This document shows, piece after piece, positions 24,908 to 32,445 of a stretch of 64,000 nucleotides of DNA (position 1 is its first letter; the number at the start of each line of letters is the position of its first letter). The notes below the pieces were generated by a model. The model did not search any database. It had not been told where the DNA came from and saw only the letters and a list, made by a program, of their open reading frames with translations. Both the position numbers and the translations under genes were made by a program. Origin of the DNA: Oscillospiraceae bacterium. GTDB lineage: Bacteria; Bacillota; Clostridia; Oscillospirales; Ruminococcaceae. The stretch lies in contig CAAGJO010000030.1 of the NCBI GenBank assembly GCA_900770285.1, forward strand, positions 5,085-69,084. Reading direction: 5' to 3'.

Positions 24908-25724
24908 ACTTAATTACGATTTTTTGGTTTGGATAGATCAAATCTGCATTTTTAATATCATTGTCTTTAACCAGTCTGGATACTGTTGTGTGGTATTTTT
25001 CTGCAATGGCAGAAAGCGTATCGCCCTTTTTAACGGTGTAGGTTACGGTTTTCTTTTCATTTGCAGTATTGACTTTTTTCGGCTTTTTAGAAGTTGAGCC
25101 GCCGGATTTATACCCGTTAAATCCTTTTTCTTTTATAAGCTTCGGATAATCAATATAGCAGTAATCTGCATCACAGTTTCCGCTTATACCGCCAATTTTT
25201 CCGGTGGAACTGTACTGCCATATTCCGTAACTGCCGCTGTAGTTGCATTTGTCTCCGTATTCAGCTACCCATAAAGCATAACGCTTTGCAACTGATTGTG
25301 AAATATAATTTTGTAAAGGCGAACGGGATATATATAATCCTGCCCAGTATCCTGCCTTTTCCATTTCACCGCAAAAGGCTTTGACAAGTCCGTCACAAAA
25401 AGCCCTGCCTTTTGAGAATTGCGAGGATTCCTCTAAGTCGAAATAAATTGGAAATTCAAATTTTTTCCCCTTTATAACAGATAAGCAGGTTTTTGCCTCT
25501 TTTATAGCATCAGCTGTAGATTCAGCATATGAATACCAGTATGCGCCAACATTTAGTCCTGCCGCTTTTGCGTTTTTGTAGTTCTGTTCAAAATATTCAT
25601 CTTTCTGACTTGTAAAACGTCCGTATCCTGCACGGATAATTACAAAGTCAATACCACTTGCTTTTACTTTTTTGAAATCTATATTTCCCTGCCATGAGGA
25701 AATATCAATTCCTTTAATTTTCAT
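24906..25724 (-). CDS. GH25 lysozyme-type endolysin with C-terminal LysM
   Basis: A 272-residue peptidoglycan muramidase. The GH25 domain runs from residue 1 to about 195 (GIDISSWQGNIDF, FVIIRAGYG, catalytic region FPIYFDLEES, YSGSYGIWQYSS). A linker rich in Lys and Ser leads to one LysM repeat (VTYTVKKGDTLSAIAEKYHTT ... IYPNQKIVI). There is no signal peptide, as expected for a phage endolysin released through a holin. The start at 25724 follows AAGGAGAAGG; upstream in-frame codons lie inside the holin gene. It overlaps the holin gene by 11 nt. Confidence 0.9.
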   Translation of the reverse strand: MKIKGIDISSWQGNIDFKKVKASGIDFVIIRAGYGRFTSQKDEYFEQNYKNAKAAGLNVGAYWYSYAESTADAIKEAKTCLSVIKGKKFEFPIYFDLEESSQFSKGRAFCDGLVKAFCGEMEKAGYWAGLYISRSPLQNYISQSVAKRYALWVAEYGDKCNYSGSYGIWQYSSTGKIGGISGNCDADYCYIDYPKLIKEKGFNGYKSGGSTSKKPKKVNTANEKKTVTYTVKKGDTLSAIAEKYHTTVSRLVKDNDIKNADLIYPNQKIVIK

Positions 25725-25923
25725 TATTGTCCTTCTCCTTTTCATCTTTCTTGTATGATTTTTGATATTGCGTTCCAAAATAAAATGAAATCACAACTGT
25801 AAAAACTGTAAGGAACTGTTCTCCGCTGATTGCTCCGCTTACTGCCAGAGTGCAAAACACTCCGGTCAGTGCCAGCGTTACGATTGATTTTACATCAATC
25901 AGCTTTGCAAGCTTGTTTTTCAT
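25714..25923 (-). CDS. Phage holin-like small membrane protein
   Basis: A 69-residue protein with hydrophobic stretches at about residues 12-30 and 36-50 and a highly charged C-terminal tail (KKDEKEKDNNEN). This is the typical size and shape of phage holins in Clostridia. Its position between an XhlA-like gene and the endolysin supports the call. The start overlaps the previous stop (ATGA) and GGAGGATGAG lies upstream. Confidence 0.75.
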   Translation of the reverse strand: MKNKLAKLIDVKSIVTLALTGVFCTLAVSGAISGEQFLTVFTVVISFYFGTQYQKSYKKDEKEKDNNEN

Positions 25924-26132
25924 TTTTTTCGCTCATCCTCCAAATCTGAAATTCTGTGGTCGGCTACTGATAGTTTATTCTCAACCACAGCCATTCGTTC
26001 CACAACATTGTTATGCTTTTCCACTTTTTTCTCTAATTGTGCAATTCGATAAGACATTAGTTTTGTTCCGCTGAGCGTTCCTAGAAATGTACCAATAAGA
26101 CTTAGAACAGCTACTGTAATTTCATTATCCAA
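25920..26132 (-). CDS. Small phage protein with one membrane helix and coiled coil (XhlA-like)
   Basis: From a TTG start at 26132 the product is 70 residues: an N-terminal helix (ITVAVLSLIGTFLGTLSG) and a charged coiled coil (AQLEKKVEKHNNVVERMAVVENKL). The form recalls XhlA-type haemolysin/holin partners in phage lysis modules. The TTG is preferred because the previous gene ends 8 nt inside it and GAGGCGGAGG is just upstream. The longer reading from 26213 runs far into the previous gene with a basic, unlikely N-terminus. Confidence 0.65.
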   Translation of the reverse strand: MDNEITVAVLSLIGTFLGTLSGTKLMSYRIAQLEKKVEKHNNVVERMAVVENKLSVADHRISDLEDERKK

Positions 26133-26307
26133 CTGCCTCCGCCTCGTTTTCAGTCTTCGGTACATCTGATATGTCAATTTCCTGCCAGATAGCGATATCT
26201 TCATCCTTACCAAGGTAAACTACTGAACTGTATACCTCGCCGTTGGTCAGAATTTTGCCCTCGTCGGCGATAATCATTCTAGGGTTTAAATATGTAATCT
26301 TAATCAT
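26125..26307 (-). CDS. Small phage-associated protein, unknown function
   Basis: A 60-residue soluble acidic protein (MIKITYLNPRMIIADEGKI, QEIDISDVPKTENEAEAVG). Proteins of this size are common between tail-fibre and lysis genes. I do not recognise a domain. The ATG at 26307 lies 9 nt after CAGGAG; the ATG three codons upstream overlaps that site. Confidence 0.65.
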   Translation of the reverse strand: MIKITYLNPRMIIADEGKILTNGEVYSSVVYLGKDEDIAIWQEIDISDVPKTENEAEAVG

Positions 26308-26323
26308 AATAATCATCTCCTGT

Positions 26324-27667
26324 TTATGCTAAATTCCAGTTTTTATTGGTCGCTGATTGTTTTTGCGTATCCGTCAATTTTGCAAGATTTTTACTGCCTA
26401 AGGTTAATGTTTTGGCAGAATCATTTGTAAGATCTTTCAGAGAATTAAACATTGATTCCATCATTTCAGCAGATAAAGGACAGCTGCTGAAATCAGCTCC
26501 GGTGGCATTGAAATCATTGCCAAGTGTGATATCTGATAGGCTTTTGCAGTTTAAAAAGGCGGTTGAACCAATTTTCGTAATGCTGCTTGGAATAACTATA
26601 CTTACAAGGCTTGTGCAGTTCGTAAATAAATTCCATTCAATACTTGTAATGCTGTCGGGAAGAATAACAGATTCAAGATTTTTGCAGTTTGCAAAAGCTA
26701 CGCTGCCAATGCTCGTGATACTGTCCGGTATAGCCAGAGTTTTCAGCATTGATGCGCCTTTGTAAGCAGAAGCAGCAATCGCTGTGACGCCGATTGTATA
26801 AATACTATCTCTGCCATATAAATACCCTGCATCGGATATGTACACGCTGTTGTCCTGAAGTTCTGCAATATCGTTCTTGTTCTGTTGTATTTGCGTTGAA
26901 TTCTGAGTTATTTCAGCGGCTTTTTCTTCTGCGGCAATTTTCGCACTTTCAGCAGCTGCTGCAGATTGCTGTGCATTTTCTGAATAGACTGCTGCGTTAT
27001 CCGCTTTTCCTGCCGCCAGTGATGCCTGAGTTATTGCAATATTGGCTTTATCAGTTGAAATTTGTGCTTGTTCTGCCGCAGTTTCGGCTGATTCATTCGC
27101 AGAATCTGCACTTGTTGATGCACTATTTGCATAAGTTTCTGCCTGTCCGCAAAAATTCTCTGCTGAGTTTGCATAGGTTTTTGCATTAGATGCAGACTCT
27201 TTTGAGCGCTTTGCATCTTCATTTGATAAAGTCGCATAGCTTTCAGACTGCTCGGCATACTTTGATGCAGAAACAGAATAAGATTGGCATTTGTCCAACA
27301 AATCAGACTGAATTTCAGGAGCCGGAATAGCTTCAGAACCGTCAGTGCTTTCCTGAATTTCAAGAGTTACTGAATTGGATTTTGCAACAAGCTGATAGCC
27401 CTCACCAACTACCTTTGATGCAATCCATACGCAGCTTACCGTACCGGCATATCGCAGGAGCGACGCCGAAACTTTCAGCTTTCTGTCAATAAGCGGAACA
27501 TCGTAAATTACATCATCATCATAGCAAAAACGCAGTCGATAACAGTCGGCGCCCTCCACTTCAGGCTGCTCAACCTCTATCGTTCTGGAATTTGTTTCGC
27601 CTATTCTGCCTAAAATATTGTCGCTGTCACAGGCTGCAGTGAATTTATCACTGATATAAATTTTCAT
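26324..27667 (-). CDS. Phage tail-fibre/baseplate-like protein with BspA-type leucine-rich repeats
   Basis: A 447-residue protein in three parts. Residues 1-115 resemble the N-terminal domain of phage baseplate upper (BppU-like) proteins (IYISDKFTAACDSDNILGRIGE). Residues ~120-280 are an Ala/Ser/Gln-rich heptad region, as in trimeric fibre shafts. Residues ~285-447 hold about three BspA/LRR_5 repeats (TLAIPDSITSIGSVAFANCKNL and two similar units), typical of bacterial surface proteins. The start at 27667 follows AAAGGAATG. It is first in the lysis operon. The LRR end could be the receptor-binding tip. Confidence 0.75.
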   Translation of the reverse strand: MKIYISDKFTAACDSDNILGRIGETNSRTIEVEQPEVEGADCYRLRFCYDDDVIYDVPLIDRKLKVSASLLRYAGTVSCVWIASKVVGEGYQLVAKSNSVTLEIQESTDGSEAIPAPEIQSDLLDKCQSYSVSASKYAEQSESYATLSNEDAKRSKESASNAKTYANSAENFCGQAETYANSASTSADSANESAETAAEQAQISTDKANIAITQASLAAGKADNAAVYSENAQQSAAAAESAKIAAEEKAAEITQNSTQIQQNKNDIAELQDNSVYISDAGYLYGRDSIYTIGVTAIAASAYKGASMLKTLAIPDSITSIGSVAFANCKNLESVILPDSITSIEWNLFTNCTSLVSIVIPSSITKIGSTAFLNCKSLSDITLGNDFNATGADFSSCPLSAEMMESMFNSLKDLTNDSAKTLTLGSKNLAKLTDTQKQSATNKNWNLA

Positions 27668-27830
27668 ATTATCATTCCTTTTGTGAGTAAAATTTTGTAC
27701 TTTTGCATATTGACCTTTTATCTTGAAGTGTGTATACTTTTTATAGGTTGGAAGGACATTCATGGTTTGTGAATTTTTTGATAAAAGTTTATATTGCTAT
27801 TGATTTATGGGGGAAAAAGGAATATAATGT

Positions 27831-27957
27831 TTACAGTACAGAACTATATTACATAATACTGTAACTTATTGCTTGAAAATGCTTCTATAATATATGATAT
27901 TACATAAATATGTATTTGTCAAGAGAACAGCATAATTATAATTACACATTTATGTAA
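27831..27957. promoter_or_regulatory. Cluster of putative XRE operator sites
   Basis: The 323-nt divergent region holds TTACATAA at 27849-27856 and 27900-27907 and its complement TTATGTAA at 27950-27957. TTACAGTA (27831-27838) and TACTGTAA (27857-27864) also form an 8-bp inverted repeat. Repeated half-sites between a repressor gene and the operon it faces are typical of phage immunity regions. A TATAAT at 27886-27891 may serve the regulator, but its -35 is poor. No gene lies here. Confidence 0.5.
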
Positions 27958-27990
27958 TTCGTAGAAATTCACAAATCTGAAGGTGAAAAT

Positions 27991-28362
27991 ATGTTCGATA
28001 TGTATAAAATAATTGACAGTCTTTGCAAAGAAAACAACATCACCATAACCCAGATGTGCAGAGACTTAAAAATAAACCGCAGCTCGCTTTCAGAGCTGAA
28101 ACAGGGAAGAGCAAAGAGCCTTTCTGCCGACAAGGTGGTTAAAATAGCAAAATATTTCAATGTGCCTGCGGAGTATATTACGGACGGCACTTTGGACAAT
28201 ACTGCAAAGGTTACGGACGATGATATTAAATTTGCATTATTTAATGGCGCTGAGGGGATCACCGATGAAATGTTTGATGAAGTCAAACAATTTGCCGAGA
28301 TGGTCAAATTAAGAGAGGACACCAAGAGAAAAAAAGCAGGTGATTTTTATGAGCAGTCTTGA
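27991..28362 (+). CDS. XRE-family transcriptional regulator (phage repressor type)
   Basis: A 123-residue protein with an N-terminal helix-turn-helix (LCKENNITITQMCRDLKINRSSLSELKQGR, about residues 11-40) and a helical, charged C-terminal part. It is divergent to the tail-fibre/lysis operon. An ImmA/IrrE-type peptidase gene overlaps its end by 14 nt. This pairing is known from ICEBs1 and phages, where the peptidase cleaves the repressor on a signal. GAAGGTG precedes the ATG. Confidence 0.85.
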   Translation: MFDMYKIIDSLCKENNITITQMCRDLKINRSSLSELKQGRAKSLSADKVVKIAKYFNVPAEYITDGTLDNTAKVTDDDIKFALFNGAEGITDEMFDEVKQFAEMVKLREDTKRKKAGDFYEQS

Positions 28363-28759
28363 TGATATTATTGCAAGGGAGAATATCACGGTTATGAATG
28401 TGCCATGTTCACAATGCGGTTCCATGTCATTGATGGCGGACAGCGGTAACTGCTACATCGGACTTGACAGCAGCAGTGAACTTTCTGCGGAAGAAATGCT
28501 TGTACACAAGGCTCACGAGGTGGGACATTGCGTTGAGGGTGCATTTTACAACAGATATTCCATGCTTGACGTGATTTCCAGACACGAAAAAAGAGCTGAC
28601 AGCTGGGCAATTAGGCAGCTTATTCCCGAGGACAAGCTGATAAAAGCCTTTGAAAGCGGTTTGCTTGAAATATGGCAGCTTGCCGAGAAGTTCGGTGTTA
28701 CCGAGGAATTTATGAAAAAAGCATGCAGGTTTTACGGATATTATTACGATGAATTATAA
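28349..28759 (+). CDS. ImmA/IrrE-family metallo-endopeptidase
   Basis: A 136-residue zinc peptidase with HEVGH at residues 52-56 (an HExxH motif) and the downstream RHEKRADSWAIRQLIP that provides the third ligand region. It probably cleaves the XRE regulator encoded just before it. The ATG at 28349 is chosen because AGCAGGTG lies 8 nt upstream; the GTG at 28340 overlaps that site. The two genes overlap, so they are translated together. Confidence 0.85.
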   Translation: MSSLDDIIARENITVMNVPCSQCGSMSLMADSGNCYIGLDSSSELSAEEMLVHKAHEVGHCVEGAFYNRYSMLDVISRHEKRADSWAIRQLIPEDKLIKAFESGLLEIWQLAEKFGVTEEFMKKACRFYGYYYDEL

Positions 28760-28850
28760 TTCAGGCAAGATGTTCTGCTTCTACGGCAGAGCAGAAACAT
28801 TTATATAAATGATGGGGAAAGCCCCTTATTGAAAAGCGAGGAAACGAAAT

Positions 28851-30089
28851 ATGATAAAAAGCATTGAACAGACATACGGAGCAGGAGCTGTTGATTTTCA
28901 GAAAGCGAGATATGATTCGCTAAGAGACGAATTTGAAGAACTTTACGGAGAAAAGCCGGAGAGATTTTTTTCTGCTCCCGGAAGAACGGAAATATGCGGA
29001 AACCACACTGACCATAACAAAGGAAAGGTGTTAGCCGCAGGAGTTTCATTAGACGTTATTGCAGGGGCATCGGCAACTGATGACAACATTATATACCTTA
29101 CATCTGAGGGCTTTGGAACAGAAAAAGTGGACTTAAACAATCTTGATGTTAATACGGAGGAATACGGCAGCTCCAGAGCCTTAATAAAGGGCGTTGCCGC
29201 AGGTCTGAAAGAGCGTGGATACAAAATCGGAGGATTTAAGGCATACACCAAGTCAAATGTATTGAAAGGTTCAGGACTTTCATCATCAGCGGCATTTGAA
29301 GTTCTCATATGCACAATTTTGAGCGGACTTTACAATGAAGGAGAAATTGACGCAGTAACTGCTGCAAAGGTTTCACAATATGCAGAAAACAAATTTTTCG
29401 GCAAGCCTTCGGGGTTAATGGATCAAATGGCATGTTCCGTCGGAGGATTAATATACATTGATTTTAAAGATGAACAAAATCCAATAATCAAAAAGATTGA
29501 ATATGATTTCAACAGCTGCGGACACAGTCTTTGCATAGTTGATACAAAGGGAAACCATGCGGATCTTACTCCCGAATATGCAGCTATACCCACAGAAATG
29601 AAAGCTATTGCAGGATATTTCGGAAAAGACAATCTGCGTGAGCTGTCAAAAGAGGAAGTTATGGAAAACGCAAGGGAACTTCGTGAAAAATCCGGCGACA
29701 GAGCAGTTTTAAGAGCGCTGCACTTTTTTGATGAAAACGACCGTGTCGACGCTGCGGCGAGCGCCTTGGAAAACAACGATTTTGAAAGCTTTGCAAAGTA
29801 TCTGAAAGCTTCGGGGGATTCATCATACAAATATCTACAGAATGTTTTTGCATCATCATCTCCACAGGAACAGGGACTTTCCACAGCACTTTACATGGCA
29901 GAGGACATACTTGAAAAGCGGGGAGCATACCGTGTACACGGCGGCGGATTTGCAGGAACAATACAAGCTTTTGTGCCTGAGGATCTGCTTGAAAAGTTCA
30001 AGAACAGAATGGAGAGCATATTTGGCGCTGGTGCATGTCACATTATGTCTATCCGTCCGTTCGGCGGAGCGGAGATCTCTTTGTTTTAA
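28851..30089 (+). CDS. galK: Galactokinase
   Basis: A 412-residue GHMP kinase that phosphorylates galactose to galactose-1-phosphate. The galactokinase signature GRTEICGNHTDHNKG is near residue 45. The GHMP ATP-loop is KGSGLSSSAAFE. The third motif is RVHGGGFAGTIQAF. It stands apart from other Leloir genes in this window. It may be the first gene of a run with trmB, a thioesterase and a HAD phosphatase on the same strand. Confidence 0.93.
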   Translation: MIKSIEQTYGAGAVDFQKARYDSLRDEFEELYGEKPERFFSAPGRTEICGNHTDHNKGKVLAAGVSLDVIAGASATDDNIIYLTSEGFGTEKVDLNNLDVNTEEYGSSRALIKGVAAGLKERGYKIGGFKAYTKSNVLKGSGLSSSAAFEVLICTILSGLYNEGEIDAVTAAKVSQYAENKFFGKPSGLMDQMACSVGGLIYIDFKDEQNPIIKKIEYDFNSCGHSLCIVDTKGNHADLTPEYAAIPTEMKAIAGYFGKDNLRELSKEEVMENARELREKSGDRAVLRALHFFDENDRVDAAASALENNDFESFAKYLKASGDSSYKYLQNVFASSSPQEQGLSTALYMAEDILEKRGAYRVHGGGFAGTIQAFVPEDLLEKFKNRMESIFGAGACHIMSIRPFGGAEISLF

Positions 30090-30130
30090 TAACGGCAGGT
30101 TCGTCAGCAAAGAAAGGATGATTAATAAAT

Positions 30131-30796
30131 ATGAGAATGAGAAGAAAGAAAAACCTTGAGAAGAGACTGGAGGACTGCGGTTCAAAAATCATATACATGA
30201 ATCGTGAAAACAGAAATTTTGAGGTGAAGGATACTGAAGAAATTATTGATTTTGAAAAGCTTTTTGGAAATAATAATCCCGTGCATATGGAAATCGGCTG
30301 CGGTAAGGGACGCTTTGCAAGAGAAATTGCAAAGCTTAACCCTGACATTAATTTTATTGCTGTTGAGAAGAGCAGCAATGTTATTGTTGAAGCCGCTGAA
30401 AAAGCTATTGAGGAGAATATTCCCAATCTTTATTTCCTCCGTGGAGGAGCTGAATATCTTGAATGTTACATTCCTGAACATTCAATCAGCAGAATATATC
30501 TGAATTTCAGCTGTCCGTTCCAGAAGAAATCATATGCAGGACACAGACTTACTCACCGAAAATTCCTTGCAATATACGACAAGCTTTTAATTGAACACGG
30601 AGAAATTCATCAGAAAACTGACAATCAGCAGTTATTTGAATTTTCCATAGAGGAATTTTCCCAAAGCGGATACAAGCTGAAAAATGTAACTTTTGATTTA
30701 CATAACAGTGGTTTTGAGGGAAATATTCAGACTGAATATGAAACACGATTTGCCGAGCAGGGACTGCCTATATATCGTCTTGAAGCATACAAATAA
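30131..30796 (+). CDS. trmB: tRNA (guanine-N7-)-methyltransferase homologue with variant motif
   Basis: A 221-residue SAM-dependent enzyme for m7G46 in tRNA. The SAM motif is MEIGCGKGRFAREIA (about residues 53-67). The C-terminal TEYETRF matches the conserved T-x-Y-E segment. The usual NFxDPWPKxRHxKRR segment is altered: residues 125-139 read NFSCPFQKKSYAGHR, so the conserved Asp is Cys128 and the Trp is Phe130. The Arg before the Leu is kept, as is Asp in KTDNQQL. Activity may be changed. AGAAAGGATG precedes the ATG. Confidence 0.85.
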   Translation: MRMRRKKNLEKRLEDCGSKIIYMNRENRNFEVKDTEEIIDFEKLFGNNNPVHMEIGCGKGRFAREIAKLNPDINFIAVEKSSNVIVEAAEKAIEENIPNLYFLRGGAEYLECYIPEHSISRIYLNFSCPFQKKSYAGHRLTHRKFLAIYDKLLIEHGEIHQKTDNQQLFEFSIEEFSQSGYKLKNVTFDLHNSGFEGNIQTEYETRFAEQGLPIYRLEAYK

Positions 30797-30812
30797 GAAA
30801 GGATGAGAGCTT

Positions 30813-31280
30813 ATGAAAGCAAGTGAAATCAAACCTTATTCACGGAAGGCCTATTACTATGAAACAGACAGAATGGGTATTATTCATCATTCAAATTATG
30901 TTCGCTGGCTTGAAGAAGCAAGAGTTAATATGCTGGAACAGGCAGGATATCCTTTTGAAAAAATGGAGGCTCAAGGACTTTACATGCCTGTGCTTTCGGT
31001 GGAATGCAAGTACAAATATCCAGTAAGATTTGATGAGGAATTTGCGGTATATGTCTATATTACAAAATTTAACGGCTGTTCACTTTCTGTAGAATACAGA
31101 ATAGTAAATTTATCCGCCGGCGGAAAAATTTCAGTTACCGCCAAGACAACACACTGCTTTGCAGACCTTAATATGAAACCTATAAGTGTTAAGCACAGTC
31201 ACCCGGATATTTATCATGTGTTCAAGGACGCGGTCATCACAAAGGAAGAACTTGAAAAGCTGAAACAATCCAATACCTAA
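30813..31280 (+). CDS. Acyl-CoA thioesterase of the YbgC/4HBT hot-dog family
   Basis: A 155-residue hot-dog-fold protein. The family's active-site region YYETDRMGIIHHSNYVRWLEEAR, with the catalytic Asp in ETDRMG, lies at residues 15-38. It should hydrolyse short acyl-CoA or acyl-ACP thioesters; the substrate is not clear. It starts 17 nt after trmB. Confidence 0.85.
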   Translation: MKASEIKPYSRKAYYYETDRMGIIHHSNYVRWLEEARVNMLEQAGYPFEKMEAQGLYMPVLSVECKYKYPVRFDEEFAVYVYITKFNGCSLSVEYRIVNLSAGGKISVTAKTTHCFADLNMKPISVKHSHPDIYHVFKDAVITKEELEKLKQSNT

Positions 31281-31291
31281 GGAGAATTTTA

Positions 31292-32080
31292 ATGATAAAA
31301 CTCATTGCATCAGACATTGACGGAACACTTATTGACTCGAAACATCAGCTTCCTGAGGACTTTGGATATGTTCTTGACAAGCTGAATGAAAGGGGCATTA
31401 CTTTTGCTCTGTCCAGCGGAAGAAGCTACAATGCGCTGGCCAGACAGTTCGCAGAATATGACGGAAAGCTTTCGTTTATCAGTGACAATGGAGCATATGT
31501 AGTACATGACGGCAAGGCTATTGGTATATCACCTATGAAAAAGTATGACTGCTGTGTAATCGCTGAATATGCACAAAAGCTTGGTATCCTTGTGCTTTTC
31601 TGCGGAATGAAAGGAACATACTACTGTACCAAAAATGATAAATTTGAAGAAGAAATAAACAGGTATTACAATACCTGCACACGAATAGATGATATTTCAC
31701 TATGCAGAGATGAGATACTTAAATTAGCTGTATATAATCCAAATGGCATTGAAAACGATGGTTATGACAAACTTATTTTAAAGTTTGGAAATGATTTTAA
31801 TGTTTTGCTTTCGGGAAAGAACTGGTGCGATATTATGAACAAAGATGTGAGCAAAGGTGAGGGAATGAAGCTTTTACAGCAATGTGTCGGCGCTGACTAC
31901 AACAACTCTATGGCTTTTGGAGATTATCTCAACGATGTGGACATGCTTGAAAATGCCTACTATAGCTTTGCGGTGGAAAATGCTCATAAACTATGCAAGC
32001 AGGCGGCGAATTTTACTACAGAGTCTAATGATCATCATCCTGTTACAATGGAAATAAGAAAGCTTATTCCAATGGATTAG
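31292..32080 (+). CDS. Cof-type HAD-IIB family phosphatase
   Basis: A 262-residue haloacid-dehalogenase phosphatase. Motif I is ASDIDGTLID at residues 5-14, motif II SSGRS near residue 41, and motif IV GDYLNDVDML in the last third. The Cof cap domain lies between. Typical substrates are sugar phosphates, which would suit the nearby galK, but specificity cannot be read from the sequence. It begins 12 nt after the thioesterase. Confidence 0.88.
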   Translation: MIKLIASDIDGTLIDSKHQLPEDFGYVLDKLNERGITFALSSGRSYNALARQFAEYDGKLSFISDNGAYVVHDGKAIGISPMKKYDCCVIAEYAQKLGILVLFCGMKGTYYCTKNDKFEEEINRYYNTCTRIDDISLCRDEILKLAVYNPNGIENDGYDKLILKFGNDFNVLLSGKNWCDIMNKDVSKGEGMKLLQQCVGADYNNSMAFGDYLNDVDMLENAYYSFAVENAHKLCKQAANFTTESNDHHPVTMEIRKLIPMD

Positions 32081-32084
32081 GGGA

Positions 32085-32113
32085 TTGTAAATGCTGAAAA
32101 AATAGTGTATAAT
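32085..32113 (+). promoter_or_regulatory. Promoter of the small membrane-protein gene
   Basis: TTGTAA at 32085-32090 and TATAAT at 32108-32113 are 17 nt apart. The transcript has a ~100-nt leader with an imperfect hairpin (ATGTCC near 32154 with GGACAT near 32178). Confidence 0.6.
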
Positions 32114-32222
32114 ATTATTCAATAAGGGGATTTACTCTCGCAGTAATTACAAAATGTCCTCTGCTGACTAAGAGAAGGGGACATCTTGCCTGAATTAAAA
32201 TTAATAGAGAAGGATGAAAGCT

Positions 32223-32402
32223 ATGGCTAAAAAGAAAAAAATAAGATTCAGAATTGACCTTGCAATATTGCTTTCGCTGCTTGTGCTGATAATTGTATTC
32301 CTTGCATACATGGTTAGTACGGATTTGCCCGAGTTATTGGGAAACGGCGACGCCACATCTGTTGTTACTCATGACAACACATATGATATTAACAAAGAAT
32401 AA
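32223..32402 (+). CDS. Small single-helix membrane protein, unknown function
   Basis: A 59-residue protein: a very basic start (MAKKKKIRFR), one transmembrane helix (AILLSLLVLIIVFLAYMV) and a short acidic outer tail. I do not recognise a family. The ATG at 32223 is preferred to the ATG at 32214, which lies in the GAAGGATG ribosome site. It has its own promoter and a strong terminator, so it is probably expressed. Confidence 0.6.
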   Translation: MAKKKKIRFRIDLAILLSLLVLIIVFLAYMVSTDLPELLGNGDATSVVTHDNTYDINKE

Positions 32403-32407
32403 GAAAA

Positions 32408-32445
32408 CCCGATATGTTAATGAAAACATATCGGGCTATTTTTAT
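32408..32445. terminator. Bidirectional terminator between the small membrane protein and HAD genes
   Basis: A perfect 11-bp stem (32408-32418 with 32425-32435) is followed by TATTTTTAT on the plus strand. It also lies just after the stop of the facing HAD gene. Confidence 0.85.

Larger units (their letters stand above)
24906..28759. mobile_element. Phage-derived block: tail fibre, holin, endolysin, XRE regulator and ImmA peptidase
   Basis: Five minus-strand genes in tight coupling (fibre, small protein, XhlA-like protein, holin, GH25 endolysin) are paired with a divergent regulator and metallopeptidase. There are no genes for capsid, portal, terminase, tape measure, replication or integration, and housekeeping genes stand on both sides. 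I found no convincing att repeats. It is either a prophage remnant or a retained lysis-and-binding cassette. The boundaries given are the outermost phage-like genes. Confidence 0.65.

Noticed and set aside
26346..27189. Plus-strand ORFs inside the tail-fibre gene
   Set aside because: They are antisense shadows of a repeat-rich gene; no ribosome sites or plausible protein sequence.
24860..28770. AATTCAGG near both ends of the phage-derived block as att sites
   Set aside because: Only 8 nt match, and the left copy is part of a terminator stem; chance agreement in AT-rich DNA is likely.
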